Shown piece after piece: positions 12,600-24,908 of a DNA stretch of 64,000 bases (position 1 is its first letter; every line of letters starts with the position of its first letter). The notes under the pieces are model-generated. The model searched no databases. It had not been told where the DNA came from and was given only the letters and a program-made list of their open reading frames with translations. Made by a program: the position numbers and the translations under genes. This stretch comes from Triglochin maritima (taxonomy: Eukaryota; Streptophyta; Magnoliopsida; Alismatales; Juncaginaceae), in the NCBI GenBank assembly GCA_963682175.1, contig OY821772.1, forward strand, positions 12,206,743 through 12,270,742, written 5' to 3'.

Positions 12600-14165
12600 T
12601 GCTTAAATGTTTTATTAATTACCGCAAGTGCACAACCACGATGAAGCGGTGACAAGTACGAGTCAATCCACAGGGAGGTGAGTAGTCTCTAGTTTGTCAG
12701 AAATCAAATGGAGAATAAATGGATAAAAGTTGTGATTATGCTAAAGCTAACTACACTAAATTAGTATGTAAGAAATACAAAAGAAAGCGACGAAAGATTG
12801 AGAATCAAGAAGAGAAGCCCCTAAGGGGTGGAGTGTGTGCACATATGAAGTGAAATAAGTGATGAATAATTCATGTAAGCATGTATGTGTGTGTGTCGTA
12901 TGTGTCTTCATGCATAGGAAGTGTCTAAAGACATGACAAAACCTATCAATCCATTCACACAACGTATCGGCAATTACTACTTGATTAACATAATATTAGG
13001 CTCAGCATGAGAAGTGTCTAAAGATATGGCAAGACTCATCAAAAACCATAAACTCATGTAAAGAACAAAGGTAAGCATGAGATGTGTCTAAATGTTATGG
13101 CAAAACCCATCAAAACAAAGTTTCTTCAATCAATCAAGCAAGCAAACACATAACTAACATGTAGCATATTCAACAAGAAATTTCAGTCAATAAACATGAG
13201 AAAACTAAGCATGGGAAGTGCCTAAATCTTATGTCAAAACCCATCAAAATTCCCCAACATATAGATGATTAAAATACCCCCAATGAACATACAAAACGTG
13301 CAAGTCTATACAATCAAAAATTCATCAAACATCCAAACTTCACAATATATATGAACATCCTCTCCACCCCCAAAGGGGATGGATCTGCTCACTACACATT
13401 ATGCTAGCAATTAAACTAAAGTAGAAATGAGACATTTTAACTAATTTAGCCTAAGATCAAAGAAACAAGACTAAGGTAGGCATGCATAAAAAAAAGACAA
13501 CATGAGAACAAAACAATGAAAAATTATTTTATTAAATGACTCACATTACTAGTAGCATTCTTCTCCACCTTGAGTTTTTACTCCAAGGCTTACTCCAAGT
13601 AGAGATAATGCCACCAAGCAATGAGTGAATACAAAGGAGAAAGAAGAGTTCTATTTATAATGCTAGAAAAAGATAATCGGGGACAATCCCCCGATATGGG
13701 ACTAATGAAACTACTACCAATGGATAAACACAACATAATAAACAACCACAAGAAGCCTTATTGAAATTGGACGAAAATGGGCCGCCAATTGGTGGCTCAT
13801 TTTTGTCTGATTTGCTCTAAATTTGTATATATTCCTCAATGCTTCATTTTATTACGTGTGGTGCATCCGGATCGGTTGTTTGAGTGTCGGCCCGAATCTA
13901 ACTGAAAAAATACTCCTCATGATGGTGTGGAGTTTCTTGATTTTCTCATTGGTCATTTTTTGTTTACATTCAGGTCCTTTCTCTTGTATTTCAGTCCATA
14001 AATCTCACAATTCAGTCATTTCTTTTGCTCTTAGGTCATTTTTGTGTCTCTTCTTCTCACTTATTTTATACCTAAAATTTAAACATAAAACTCATTACGT
14101 AGCATTACTTCGATTAAAAATAGAGGATATAAGACACAAATATATGCATGATATGATGTCAATCA
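12600..14165 (-). mobile_element. Solo LTR (family A, copy 2), inverted
   Basis: A 1566-bp reverse-strand relative of the LTRs at 3402 and 16875, sharing the ccgccaattgg block, the tataaatag TATA box (about 13650, minus strand) and the gtgcacttgcggt end. It is flanked by perfect GTAAC duplications (12595-12599 and 14166-14170). Its 3' end (TGCTTAAATG on the plus strand) differs from the other copies. There is no internal region, so it is a recombination product. Confidence 0.88.
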
Positions 14166-16874
14166 GTAACCTAAATAATAGACGGGGTAAGTTGAAGTCA
14201 ACAGCAGGGTAACCCTAAAATTATAGATCTGAATGGTAGAATGGATGATCGATTGGGGTAAATTTAGTGTCACGAGTGGGTAATTTGATTCAATAGGACA
14301 GGTAGATTGGATTTATTTTCCTCTACTCTAAACGTTATCCTAGTATTACCTGGGCGGCCTTTTTTCTTCACCAGATTAGGATCCAAACCCTTGTGCGGTG
14401 CCCTTATACGGTGATTCATTTAGATATAAAATATTTGCAGCTAGTGTCCATGGACTATCTTGAAGTATTATGTCGGTGGAGGAAGAGTTGCGGCTTATCA
14501 GTTTTTTGATTGAGGTCACCCTGCATCCGGCTTAGATATCAGCAACTCAACTTTTCAATAGTTAGACCTTACAACAATTACATAGATCGTTCTTGAGATT
14601 TGAACTACTCTACAAAGAAAGCACAAAATTTCATTGTTATTTGTTATCTACGAATTGCATTCATTAGCAAGGGGAGATATTTTCTGGCAATAAAATGAGG
14701 AACATATGTCGACCCTGATAATGAATAACCAACAATGTTCTTGTATTTACCAATTCAGGTTACCCCGTGAATAAAAAAATGGGGTAAACAAAAATAATGT
14801 ACGAGGTGAGCTAAATACAATAGATGGGTAACGCTAAATAACAGACGAGTTAAGTTGAATTCAATAGTAAATTGACTATGGTAATATGTGGCATCTCTAC
14901 ATACAACTTTTGTGGCTTAATAATACTGCCAGTTGACCATGGTAAATACAAGAACATTGGTGGTTATTCTCAACTATTGTTTGTGGCTATTTGTCAACTC
15001 TTAAAGAGTATCTAATAGTTTTGTATGTTAATCGTATGAACATATTCTTGAGTATTCTCAACTATTGACGCGTGTATTTTCAATTAATGATTAAAGAAAG
15101 TTCATTAAACAACAATCATTGACGTGAGTAACTCTATTCCATTCTAAAAGAGTATTGAGATGATCCCAACTTCAATGTCCATCTTCATAACGACCTCAAC
15201 CAAAATTATAACATCGACAATTAGAAAGTCGGCCACACAATGGGCGATCAATGTGATACTTATGTCAAGAAGGCTAGGATTCTAGATACATGCAACCTTA
15301 CATCAACAAAAAATTAGTCAAACATATCATTACACTTGTTGTAATTGTATGGGCATATTCGTTGACTCTACAACGCCAGTAGTTGGCATGGTTATTATGA
15401 GAATGTTCCAAGTATTCCCAATTGTTGATGATGGTGTTTTCAACGAAAATAACAAAAGCTTTGTTATAATGCAATTTCGGTTATACAATGGTATTTCAGT
15501 TGTATAGTGAGGCATATTTCTTAATACATAATACAAATGTTCATGACAAATTTGTAAGAGTAATCTCAATTTACCATGGTATTGGATTTAACTTACCCTA
15601 TATTTCAATTAGGATTACCCCACGAGTCATCATGCAATCAATTCTATTTACTCCAAGTTATTTGTCCTATTAAATCAAATTACTCTTTTCACAATTACAT
15701 TTACCCCAACGTACAATCTTTCTACCAATTGGATTGATCAATTAGGGTTACCTGCTATTGAATTCAACTTGCCCCGATTATAAATTAGGGTACCCTACGA
15801 CTGGATTCAACTTACCCCGTAGACATATGTTCCTCATTTTATGTAAACTGTCAAAACTTACTCCTATTAAATCAAACACCAGCGTGACTATTATTTTGAA
15901 CCATTTGTGTGTTATTTACCTAGTACTTGTTTGGTGATGTTACCTATTTTTTAGGTAATAGAACTTCTAGAACTTATTTGGAATCATTCGTGTGTAATAT
16001 CTATTTTGTTATAGAGGAACATATGTCGACCATGCTAAGGAGTACATCTAGGGGGTAAGTTCGATTGATATGTCCAGTTTGTAGAAGAGATTGTAGGTTG
16101 GGGTAAATCTAGATTATATAGGGGGTAATTTAATTTAATAGGATGAGTAACTTGGAGTAAATAGAATGAATTAAATGTTGGTTCGTGGGGGCAACCCTAA
16201 TTGATAGACGAGGTAAACTGAATTCAATAGCAAAGTAAATCTACTTGATAGATAGCGTAAGTTGGATTCAATAACATGATAAATTTAGCAGGGTAAATCT
16301 AGCAAGGTAACCCTAATTGATATACTTTGTAAGTTAAATTCAATAGCAGGATAATCCTAATTGAATTTAATTTAATTCCTTCTATTTAATCCAATTTACC
16401 ATACTCCTGTATTCAATTTACCTTGTCTACCAATTAGTGTAACCCCCACAAACCATTATTTAATTTATTCTACTTACTCCAAGTTACTCATCCCATCAAA
16501 TCCAATTACCCATGTTCATAATTAGATTTACCCCAACCTACCAACACGTGGAATTTTCGGTGGGTGTCCCAAGTTCCTTCGTGATATACACTCATCCCCA
16601 AAATACATTGCTATAAACAAGTGGTGACCAAATATTATCTGGATTTCAACTTACCACGTAGAAAGTGGTTACCAAATATTGTAGTGTTTTGGAAATAGTG
16701 CAAATGTTATCTGAATTTCAACTTACCTCGTCTATTATTTAGGGTTACCCAGCAATTAAATTCAAAATACCTCATCAATCAATTAGGTTTACCTCGCCAG
16801 ATTTACCCTGTTAGATACAACTACATTTACCCAGCTATTGAATTCAACTTACCCCGTCCATCAATTAGGGTTAC

Positions 16875-18263
16875 TGATTGGCATCATTTCATGTTTATAT
16901 TTGTATCTTATATCCATTATCTTTCACCTAAACAATGCTATGTTACGAGTTTTATGTTTAGTTTTCAGGAATAAATAGGTTTGAAGAGATGAAGCATAAA
17001 AGGACCCAAAAGCTGGGAAAAAGGACTGAATTGTGAGATCTCAGGACTAAGATGCAAGGGACAAGGACCTGAATGTAAGACAGAAAGACCTAAGAGCAAA
17101 ACAGAATACTCCACACCTTCATGGGGAGTATTTTACCAATTTGATTCGGGTCGGAGCTCCAAAAAATCAAGTAACCGCATCCAAGACCAACAATACCAGA
17201 AAGAAAAGCCCACAACAAATTCCAACGCGATCCGAAGTTTTTGGACCGCCAATTGGCGGTCCATATTACTCAGGATCCGCCCAAACTTCTCCTGGACTTG
17301 TATTAATGTTCGTTTAGGCTATTTTTGGTATTGGTTTAGTCCCACATCGGGGGATTGTCCTCGATTAGCTTTTTCCATACTTATAAATTGAACTCTTCAC
17401 CTTCCATTGTAATTACCCATTGCTTGGTGGCATTCTCTCTACTAAGGAGTGAGCCTTGAAGCAAAAACTCAAGGTGGAGAAGAATGCTACCTTCAATGTG
17501 AGTCATTTGTTAATAAAATAATTCTTCTAGTTTCTTTTAATCTTGTCTTTTAATTTGTGCATGTTTGTTTAGTCTTTCCTTTCCTTTTAAGCTTCTTTAA
17601 TACTTCTTGCTTTCTTAGTTAACTTTTATTTCAGTATAATGCTTCATTTTATTAGAGTAGTTGTTTAAATTTGTGTGAGTAGTTCCATCCCCTTCGGGGG
17701 TGGAGTAGGTGTGTGTACATGTTATGTAGATGGTTTGAATGCTTAATATGAATGTTTTGTGTTGATATTAGTATGCTTGCTTGAATTATTAAGAACCTTA
17801 CTTGATGGTTTGTGCCATAGCTTAGGTACATTCCATGCTTGTCTAAGTGTCTTAATAACAACCTTGCATTGCTCATTTTATGCACATAAGTTAGTGTTGT
17901 AATGATAGGTCTTGCCATAGTTAGGTACTTCTTATGCATTAATAACACTAACTACTTGAGCTTCTTGTATGCATTTCATATCACACTTATTTCATGTGCA
18001 CACACACACTCCACCCCTGAGGGGTTTTCATTCCGGTGATTTTATCTTTTGCATTAGTTGATTAGCTTAGTTGTTTAGTTCATTTCAGCTTGTTTGTTTA
18101 CTAGTTTAGCTTAGTGTAGTGTAGTGTAATACATCTTTCTTCCCTTTCTTTACCTCTCGCCTTCGCACAAACCAAGTGTCGACACACCTTCCAGTGGACG
18201 ACCTGTATTTGTCACCGCTTCAACGCGGCCATGCACTTGCGGTTAATATAAAACGATCAATCA
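16875..18263 (+). mobile_element. Solo LTR (family A, copy 3)
   Basis: A 1389-bp LTR with termini TGATTG...CAATCA and perfect 5-bp duplications GTTAC (16870-16874 and 18264-18268). It shares long blocks with copies 1 and 2: cagctgggaaaaagg-type sequence, the palindromic ccgccaattggcgg, the tcccacatcgggggattgtc stretch, a TATA-like ttataaatt near 17382 and the terminal gcacttgcggt. It is inserted in a gggttaccc word of the surrounding field. Confidence 0.9.
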
Positions 18264-18394
18264 GTTACCCTACAAACCAACTGCAATATATAAACCCTTC
18301 AGTGTGGAATTTCAACCCCAAAAGTTGAATCATGCATAACTTAATCAAGAAATAACAAAAAAAGGAAAAATGTGGTGAACAAATATAATAGTGT

Positions 18395-20565
18395 TGTGGA
18401 AAAAATGTAACTTTTAGTTGAATTTCAAATAAAATCAAAATTAGATACTTTATGCAAAAGATATCATGCATTATGCTGCAAAAGTTGGAGAGATATAAAG
18501 TTGATGGGTGGTTTCCCCTATTAACCATTTAAAATCATGTTCTTTTCCATATTAACCTATAAACCGATCCAATTACACCTATTAACCATGTAAAAGTAAA
18601 CTTCAACTCAAATCTTGCCAAAAATAGAAACAACAGTTAAAAGATAGCAAGTACAGTACAATCGCAGGGACCTGCGTTAAATTACCACACTACCCAACCA
18701 TCCTAGTTGGATTGTCATGCTGGACCTACGTGGGAAGATGCGTGGGATTTGGGGTGGGCATACCGAGATCCCTAAATTTATAGGCTATTGAATTTCCGTT
18801 TGACATTTCAGTGTAGGGGGTGTAAACGAGTCGAGTCGAGCAACATTTTGAGTTATATGTATCATCTTATGTTATTACCAAATATAAAAAAATACTTATA
18901 AATAGAGTAATAAAAAATTCGAGCGAGCTATCGAGCCTTCTCAAATTTTGTTCGAGCGGCTAGTTTGCCGAACCAAGTTGGAAGATTTTTTATTTATTTT
19001 TCATCAAGATCTTTCATTTTTAAGTTAAACTAGAATCAAACAGTTTTCGTGTCGAGCTATCGAGCCGAACCAAAGTTGGTAGCCCTATTTCAGTGTGCTG
19101 AGTGGCAGAGTTTTCAAGTTCCTGTTTTTTTTTCAATCCCACCTGAAAGTATTGAGCTAAAAGTATGGGATTTTGGAAAAAAATTATGTTTCTTCAACTT
19201 TTTTTGTGCTCTGTAACATACCACTGTTCTTATTTGAGGATCACGGGGGGATATTTTTGAAAAAAGTTCACTTTCATTAGAAATTTCCAAGAAAACACAT
19301 CATATGTAGCATCGTTTATTGTTTCAAAATATGTTTCGAACCCTCTTGTAGGTTTCTCTTGAGAGATGCTAAGAGTACTACTTTTCTACGTATTATGGAT
19401 CTGCTGTTACCACAAGTTTTTTGTTCATCTTATTTTTAAGAAACGTAACTTCTTATACTCAATAGTGGCACACCATACCGTTTATGTACTTTAGATGACC
19501 CAAAGTATTAATAATCTTTTTTCTTTCTAGATCTTTGATAATAGTAATTCTATACTTTTTACGAAAAAACTCACATTTCAATATTAGTGTATGATAAATG
19601 AATAAGAAAAGTGTTATCGTAGATGTCCATGACATGGTCAAACAACAAATATGAATCCTCCCTACTTGCTTGGTGGTTGATTTAGCATTTACTGTCACAT
19701 GTACAAATATCATCCAATTACAACTTTCTTACCGTCCAATTTTATTATTTTGGTAATCAACCCTCAATTAATATTGGTTTGGAATGATGTGAAGTTGATA
19801 GCAAGTAGGTGGCATGTTTGTTCTCTTAACCTCCTCATCATATGGTTTCTGGTCTGAACTTTCTGGCATGAAAATGACTAATCATTTGGTTAGGTTTGGT
19901 GCCACCACCACCTTAAGCTCGTGTGAAGATTCCCGAAGTAGATCAAATAATTTGATTTTTTCGCAATAATTTCAAACTTTAATAATGTAAGACATCTTTG
20001 ATTTGGCTTCATGTGCGCACTGTGGAGAAGAAAGACCTTTGTTTCTCCATAACTTGTAAATATAATAAGGGTCCCGGGACACCTACGCACAACCTCATCC
20101 CATGTCCCACGCGTTTGTGACGTGACAGCCACATAAAACGCATGGCAGCCACATAGGAATGACTGGGTTTAGTGAGGTACTTTGTTTTTATTTTTTTGGT
20201 TTAAACATTTTCAATAAATATTAAGTCAGTGCAGATTGCAGACTGCATATTGTGTACTTGATTTCTTTGACCTGTTTTATGCTGTTTTCTGAAGGATTTG
20301 GGTTGAGGGTTCTTTTACATGGTTAATAGATGTTGTTGGACTGGTTTATATGGTTAATAGGGTAGAGAACATAGTTTTAAACGGTCAATAGGAGAAATCA
20401 TTCATCAACTTTATCTCTCTCCACTTTTTACCTAACCCTTTCTTTTCCACCATAATTTTTTGTAATTAACTTTTGCAACACAAGGTATCCAATTTTGCAT
20501 TTATTTTAAATTTAGGTAAAGTTACAACTTTTTACACAACCACTATTAGCATTCGGTTTACAGTT
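18395..20565. mobile_element. Long-TIR element (MULE-like, non-autonomous)
   Basis: Arms at about 18395-18620 and 20290-20565 are inverted copies, including the matching words cctattaaccat/atggttaatag, ggagagatataaagttgatg/catcaactttatctctc and aatagtgttgtg/acaaccactatt. Outer limits fade without a clear target duplication, so the coordinates are approximate. Long arms and a non-coding interior fit a MULE derivative. An hAT MITE (18814-19087) is nested inside. Confidence 0.5.
18814..19087. mobile_element. hAT-type MITE with cgagtcgag-word ends
   Basis: A 274-bp element starting TAGGGGGTG and ending TAGCCCTA, flanked by perfect 8-bp duplications TTTCAGTG (18806-18813 and 19088-19095). Gagtcgagtcgagc near the left end and cgagctatcgagccg toward the right give a self-complementary interior. 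No coding capacity. Confidence 0.82.
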
Positions 20566-20619
20566 TGTCCGATCTAAATGGAAATAATTTGGTTTGAGAG
20601 ATGTAACTTTCATCTATAA

Positions 20620-20965
20620 GGGTAATTCCATATAGATGTAAGGGTAATTTCATCTATAAGAGTAATCCACCGTGGAGAGTAATTTCACATAGATTCAAAA
20701 GTAAATCGATGTAGAGGATAGAGAAAATCGATTTGGTGGAATCATCATTAAGAACTCGTACATGTTTCATGCATATTAGGGTAATTTAACACATATAAAA
20801 GGATAATTCCATGTATATATAATGGTAATTCCATTTATAAGAGTAATCCACCGTGGAGATAATTTCACATTGATACAAAGGTTAATCGATGTTGACGATA
20901 GGGTAAATCCATTTGGAGGAATCATCATTAAGAACCATTACAGGGTTCCATGTAGACGAGGGTAA
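20620..20965 (+). repeat. Tandem duplication of a ~175-bp unit
   Basis: The blocks gagtaatccaccgtggag, agattcaaaagtaaatcgatg and ggaatcatcattaagaac occur at about 20660-20760 and again at about 20840-20940 with scattered changes, giving two adjacent diverged units. Non-coding; part of the TTACCC-type field. Confidence 0.6.
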
Positions 20966-21044
20966 CTTAACAAATATAAAAGGGTAATTCCATACATTTG
21001 TAAGGGTTCACACTCCTTTTCCAACGCACAAATCGAAAACATTA

Positions 21045-21225
21045 TAGTAAATGACGAGTTACTTTGTGATGTAATTGGGTGTTATTCAAGTAGACGGAAA
21101 TCGTTCGTTATTGGTGAATAAGAAATGATATTCGAGGATGTCGACGTGGTTTGCATTTTAGGAATGTCACTTTGTGGTGAGAACTATTACAAACTTATTG
21201 CGAACATTGTTGAAAGTCACTTCCA
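21045..21225 (+). pseudogene. Plant-mobile-domain fragment, copy 1
   Basis: The frame encodes SSRRKSFVIGE, then a stop, then EMIFEDVDVVCILGMSLCGEN. The pattern of a hydrophobic strand, GE, an acidic EDV and ILGMSL-G resembles the plant mobile domain core (compare GEMTIMLHDVFQILRIPVDG in the gene at 60394). Only about 50 codons remain and the flanks are repeat words. Probably a fossil of a transposon-associated PMD gene. Confidence 0.45.
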
Positions 21226-22524
21226 TCTCTGTTTTTTCTAGATTAAATTGTAAGACATAATGAGGTCAAAGCTTTAGAACTCAAATTATTTGATTCAGAT
21301 GATCTAGTAGATGTTGTTAATTGCGTTCATATTTACATAGTAATTTTGTTTTGTGTACTCTTAATCGATAGAAATGTACAATTAAACCTCAAACACCAAC
21401 ACATGTAGGGGAAATTCTACGTACATGTGAATGTGATTTCTTAAAACACAGAAAGTAATATCGTAGATTGGCTGAGGTAAATCTAGTTGTGAACGAGGGT
21501 AATTGGATGTAATAGGACAGGTAACTTGGAGTTCATAGAATGGATTAAATGATGTTTCGTGAGGAGTAACCCTAATTGGTAGACGGTGTAAATTGAATTC
21601 AGTAGCGGGGTATATTGGATTAAATAGAAGAAATTGAATGGATTGTTATTACCCTAGAATCGTGTTTACATCTTTTATCCAACACTTTACGTTTTACATA
21701 AAATTAGTTCAATTGCAATTATCGTTTGTGAGGTTGGAACGACTTCTCTCTAAAGAAAGCACATAACTCTATTGTTTCTTGTTACCAACCAAATGCATTC
21801 ATCAGTAAGGGGACATTCTCCAACATCCCAACATGTTAAAAAAATTACACTTGTGGGTCGGCGCGGAAGACATCCATGAAAATTAGGGTAATCCTAAATA
21901 AAATATGGGGTAAGTTTATATCACTGGCAAGTGGTATTGGATTACATAATAGGATTTTAATTCTGGTTTGTGGGGTTAAACTAATACATGTACAAGGTAA
22001 GTGGAATTTTGGAGCAGGGTAAATTTGATTAAATAGATGAAATTGAATGGATTGTTATTACCCACACTTTACGTTTTACATAAAATTAGTTCTTTTGCAA
22101 TTATTGTTTGTGAGGTTGGAACGACTCCTCTCCAAAGAAAGCACATAACTCTATTGTTTCTTTCCAAAGAATGCCTACCAAATGCATCCATCACTAAGGG
22201 GTCATTTTTTGGGAAGTTTGCACCTAGAATTCTCCAATGGTGAATACAATATTTGTGAGAATGTTTCATAAATGACGGTTCCCATGCACAACACCCTAAC
22301 ATGCTAAAAAAATCCAATTGCGGGTCGACACGGAAGACATCCATAAACATTGTGTGCAAGGTATTACATGATGGTTATTTAGGGTAAGCCTAAATAATAG
22401 ATGGGGTAAGTATATAACAGTAACTAGGTAAATTTGATTACATAGTAAGATTTTAATAATGGTTCGTGGGGTAAACTTATGGATGTTCGGGGTACGTTTA
22501 TTACAGGAGCAGGGTAAATTGGAT

Positions 22525-22660
22525 TACAAGTATGCGGAAATCGTTCGTTATGGGTGAATATGAAATGATATTCGAGGACGTCGACGTCGCTTGCATTTTA
22601 GGAATGTCACTTGGTGGTGAGAACTTTTACAACCTTATTGCGAACATTGTTGAAAGTCGG
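22525..22660 (+). pseudogene. Plant-mobile-domain fragment, copy 2
   Basis: A near duplicate of the fragment at 21045-21225, uninterrupted across RKSFVMGEYEMIFEDVDVAC and on through ILGMSLGGENFYNLIANIVES. After about 22660 the frame enters TTACCC words and is no longer domain-like. The reading frame stays open to 22747, but the tail is repeat-derived. Same inference as copy 1. Confidence 0.45.
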
Positions 22661-23070
22661 GGTAACCCTACTTTGAATTCAACTTACCCCGACTATTATT
22701 TCGGGTTACCCTGCTATTTAATTCAACTTACCCCATCAATCGATTAGGGTTACCCTGCTCAATTCAACTCGATTTACCATGCTATTATATTCAACTTACC
22801 TCGTCCATAAATTAGGGTTACCCCCACGAAACATCATTTAATACATTTTATTTACTCCAAGTTACTCATCCTATTAAACCAAATTCCATTTCAGATTACC
22901 TTGTCCTTTACTTAGGGTTACCCCACTATTGCATTCAGTTTACCTTATTTTTGGGTACCCCGTTTGTGAATTCAGCTTACCTCGTCAACCAATTAGGATT
23001 ACCCTGCTACATTCAACTAGATTTTACACTACTGTTAAATTTAATTTACCTTGTCCATCACTTAGGATTA

Positions 23071-23088
23071 CCCCCCCCCCCCCCCCCC
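23071..23088 (+). repeat. Homopolymer of 18 C
   Basis: An uninterrupted run of 18 cytosines replaces the 'acccc' of a TTACCC word. Such runs are unstable and error-prone in sequencing, so the exact length should not be trusted. Confidence 0.9.
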
Positions 23089-23458
23089 GATTGATTCATC
23101 TTATTTAATTTACCCTGTCCATCCGTTAGGATTACGCCCCATGATTACTCCCACTCTACCTGTGAGTTACGATCGATGTCTAGTTTCTTATCAATCACCA
23201 ACCAAGTGATCATATACCACATCAAAGCGATCAGAAAAAGATTTACAAGGACGAAAGTACCAAGATCAATGTTAGTTCAACATCTGCAAAACATTACAAC
23301 TTACAAGACCTTCAAAACACAAACTTACATAACAAACTTAGTATCAAGCGCACATTATTCATAGACGCATACATCACAACAATAGACTCAATCAACCACA
23401 CCAAACGACCAGAAAATTAAATTCGTTATAGTAACTCCCTCCCTTTGCATGCATTCAC

Positions 23459-23638
23459 TTAGTTGGAGATATCGATGGACTTGACATTGGGCTTCTTAAC
23501 CTCTTCATTGGGGAAACCATTCTCTATGGAGGCCTTGACTTGATCCACCTTGGCGTTCTCCGGGAGACAAAACCTCCTCAGGAAGTTCTCGTTCCTCCTC
23601 TCAACCTGATGTCTTCGGTCTGTCTTCTCTTCTGTTAC
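23459..23638 (-). pseudogene. Captured 3' fragment of a class I small heat-shock protein (HSP20)
   Basis: Read from about 23638 down to a stop at 23461-23459, the frame gives [20 protein letters not shown], then [19 protein letters not shown], then [15 protein letters not shown] and stop. This is the C-terminal half of the alpha-crystallin domain and tail of plant cytosolic class I HSP20 chaperones (RVERSSGKFLRRF..LPENAK..QVKA.MENG...EVKKP.VK.I.IS). The segment between ENG and EEVKKP is shortened and several conserved residues are changed. There is no start codon or N-terminal arm. It lies between TTACCC-type words, as expected for a gene fragment picked up by a MULE-like element. Non-functional. 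Confidence 0.8.
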
Positions 23639-23639
23639 T

Positions 23640-23720
23640 TACCCTGAGTACTTTATGAATTTACCCTCAGTACTTTATGAATTTACCCTAAGTACCAAAG
23701 CACATCTAAAGCATGAAACA
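23640..23720 (+). repeat. Three tandem ~24-bp units (tttaccctgagtacttta)
   Basis: The phrase ttaccctgagtactttatg and close variants occur three times in a row directly beside the HSP20 fragment. This is a small local array related to the TTACCC words. Confidence 0.65.
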
Positions 23721-24399
23721 AACTTACCCAGTACTTGAAATTAATTTACAAATTTCCATCAACAACCATCACCTGGATCTTGTTCCACTTTAGAAAATAT
23801 TTAAATGAAAATGATCTTCAAACAACATGAAAAAAATAATATAAGTAGAAGATCATCAATTAAAATGATACCTTCTTTACCTTTTTCAATGATGAAGTTA
23901 CGATCAATGATGAAGTTGCACCTACAAACATAACATGCACCAAAAAATATAAGATGCCTCAAAAAACAAAATAAACATGAAAGGAAACTTAAAATGCATC
24001 AAATGAAGAAACATCCAAGACTTTTGTGCAATGAAACATAAAATGCATCAAATGGACAAATTGTTTTGGACGACAAGCCCATAAATAAGCACGTAAGTTC
24101 GGCTTCTCGACCTCCTCCTCGGCGTCGATCACCTTCACCGCCAAACACAATTACCTTCACCGCCAAACGCAACTCTTCATCCAAAACCTAAACTCATCCA
24201 AAGACCACATTCACCCTTCCACATCCTGAAACCAAAATAAAGGAAAAATAATTTACGATAAGTTCCACATGAAAACCGAACAAAAATCACCTCACTTTTT
24301 GGTGAAGAAGACACGAAAAAGTGCAAGCAAGTGAGACTTTTGGTTGGAGAATGAAAGAAAAAAAGATGGAAATGAAAATTTTGTAGCATTCCAGACCCT

Positions 24400-24640
24400 G
24401 AGGTAAATCCATGTATGCAGATAAGTAACTTCGTGAAATTGGATGAGTAACTTTACAACTCCAATCCCAACGATCTGGACAAAAAATCCAACAAAACTCA
24501 CTCACCCTTCTATCCAAACTATAAAGCACATAGGTTAATCACTTCATCATACGTAAATACAACCAACATAACAACCATAATCTTAACTAATGAAATAAAT
24601 CGAGAGAAAAACCCAAAAAATACAACTTTGTTGCACTTAG
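24400..24640 (-). repeat. Right arm of the widely spaced inverted repeat
   Basis: The reverse complement of this stretch matches 11645-11915 with moderate divergence (gttatggttgtatt, tagtttggata-aa-gtgagtgag, gttgggattggagttgtaa). It closes the approximately 13-kb unit that holds the TTACCC field, the PMD fragments and the HSP20 fragment. Confidence 0.55.
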
Positions 24641-24871
24641 ACACAAAATAAAATACAACAAAATATAATTAATGAAATTAAGGTTAATAAACAAGATTAA
24701 TGTTTGGAAATACCTCATTCACCCAGCTGTATATGTAGTCAATGTTTGTTGTTGGAAAGTTGGTTCGCTGTAAACATGAACGAGATCAATAAAACACATA
24801 AATCTTTATCACCAACAATTAACAACTACTATCACAAAATATAAAACACGTAAAGGTTATTAGAAACGTAA

Positions 24872-24908
<37 letters not shown>

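Larger units (their letters stand above)
11930..23170. repeat. Degenerate TTACCC-word repeat field, both orientations
   Basis: Hundreds of copies of short clauses such as ggttaccctgctattg, attcaacttaccccgt and caattagggttaccc, and their complements, recur at 11930-12600, 14180-14340, 14750-14880, 15560-15830, 16040-16870, 21470-21660 and 22380-23150, with irregular spacing of about 35-50 bp. Longer units also recur: 21640-21840 resembles 22048-22210 and 14570-14700, and inverted 12100-12260. Two solo LTRs and a long-TIR element interrupt the field. Not coding; origin inferred to be subterminal repeats of MULE-like elements. Confidence 0.6.

Noticed and set aside
13823..14212. 129-codon plus frame with hydrophobic stretches
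   Set aside because: It lies in the reverse-strand solo LTR and runs out into the TTACCC field; not conserved with the other LTR copies.
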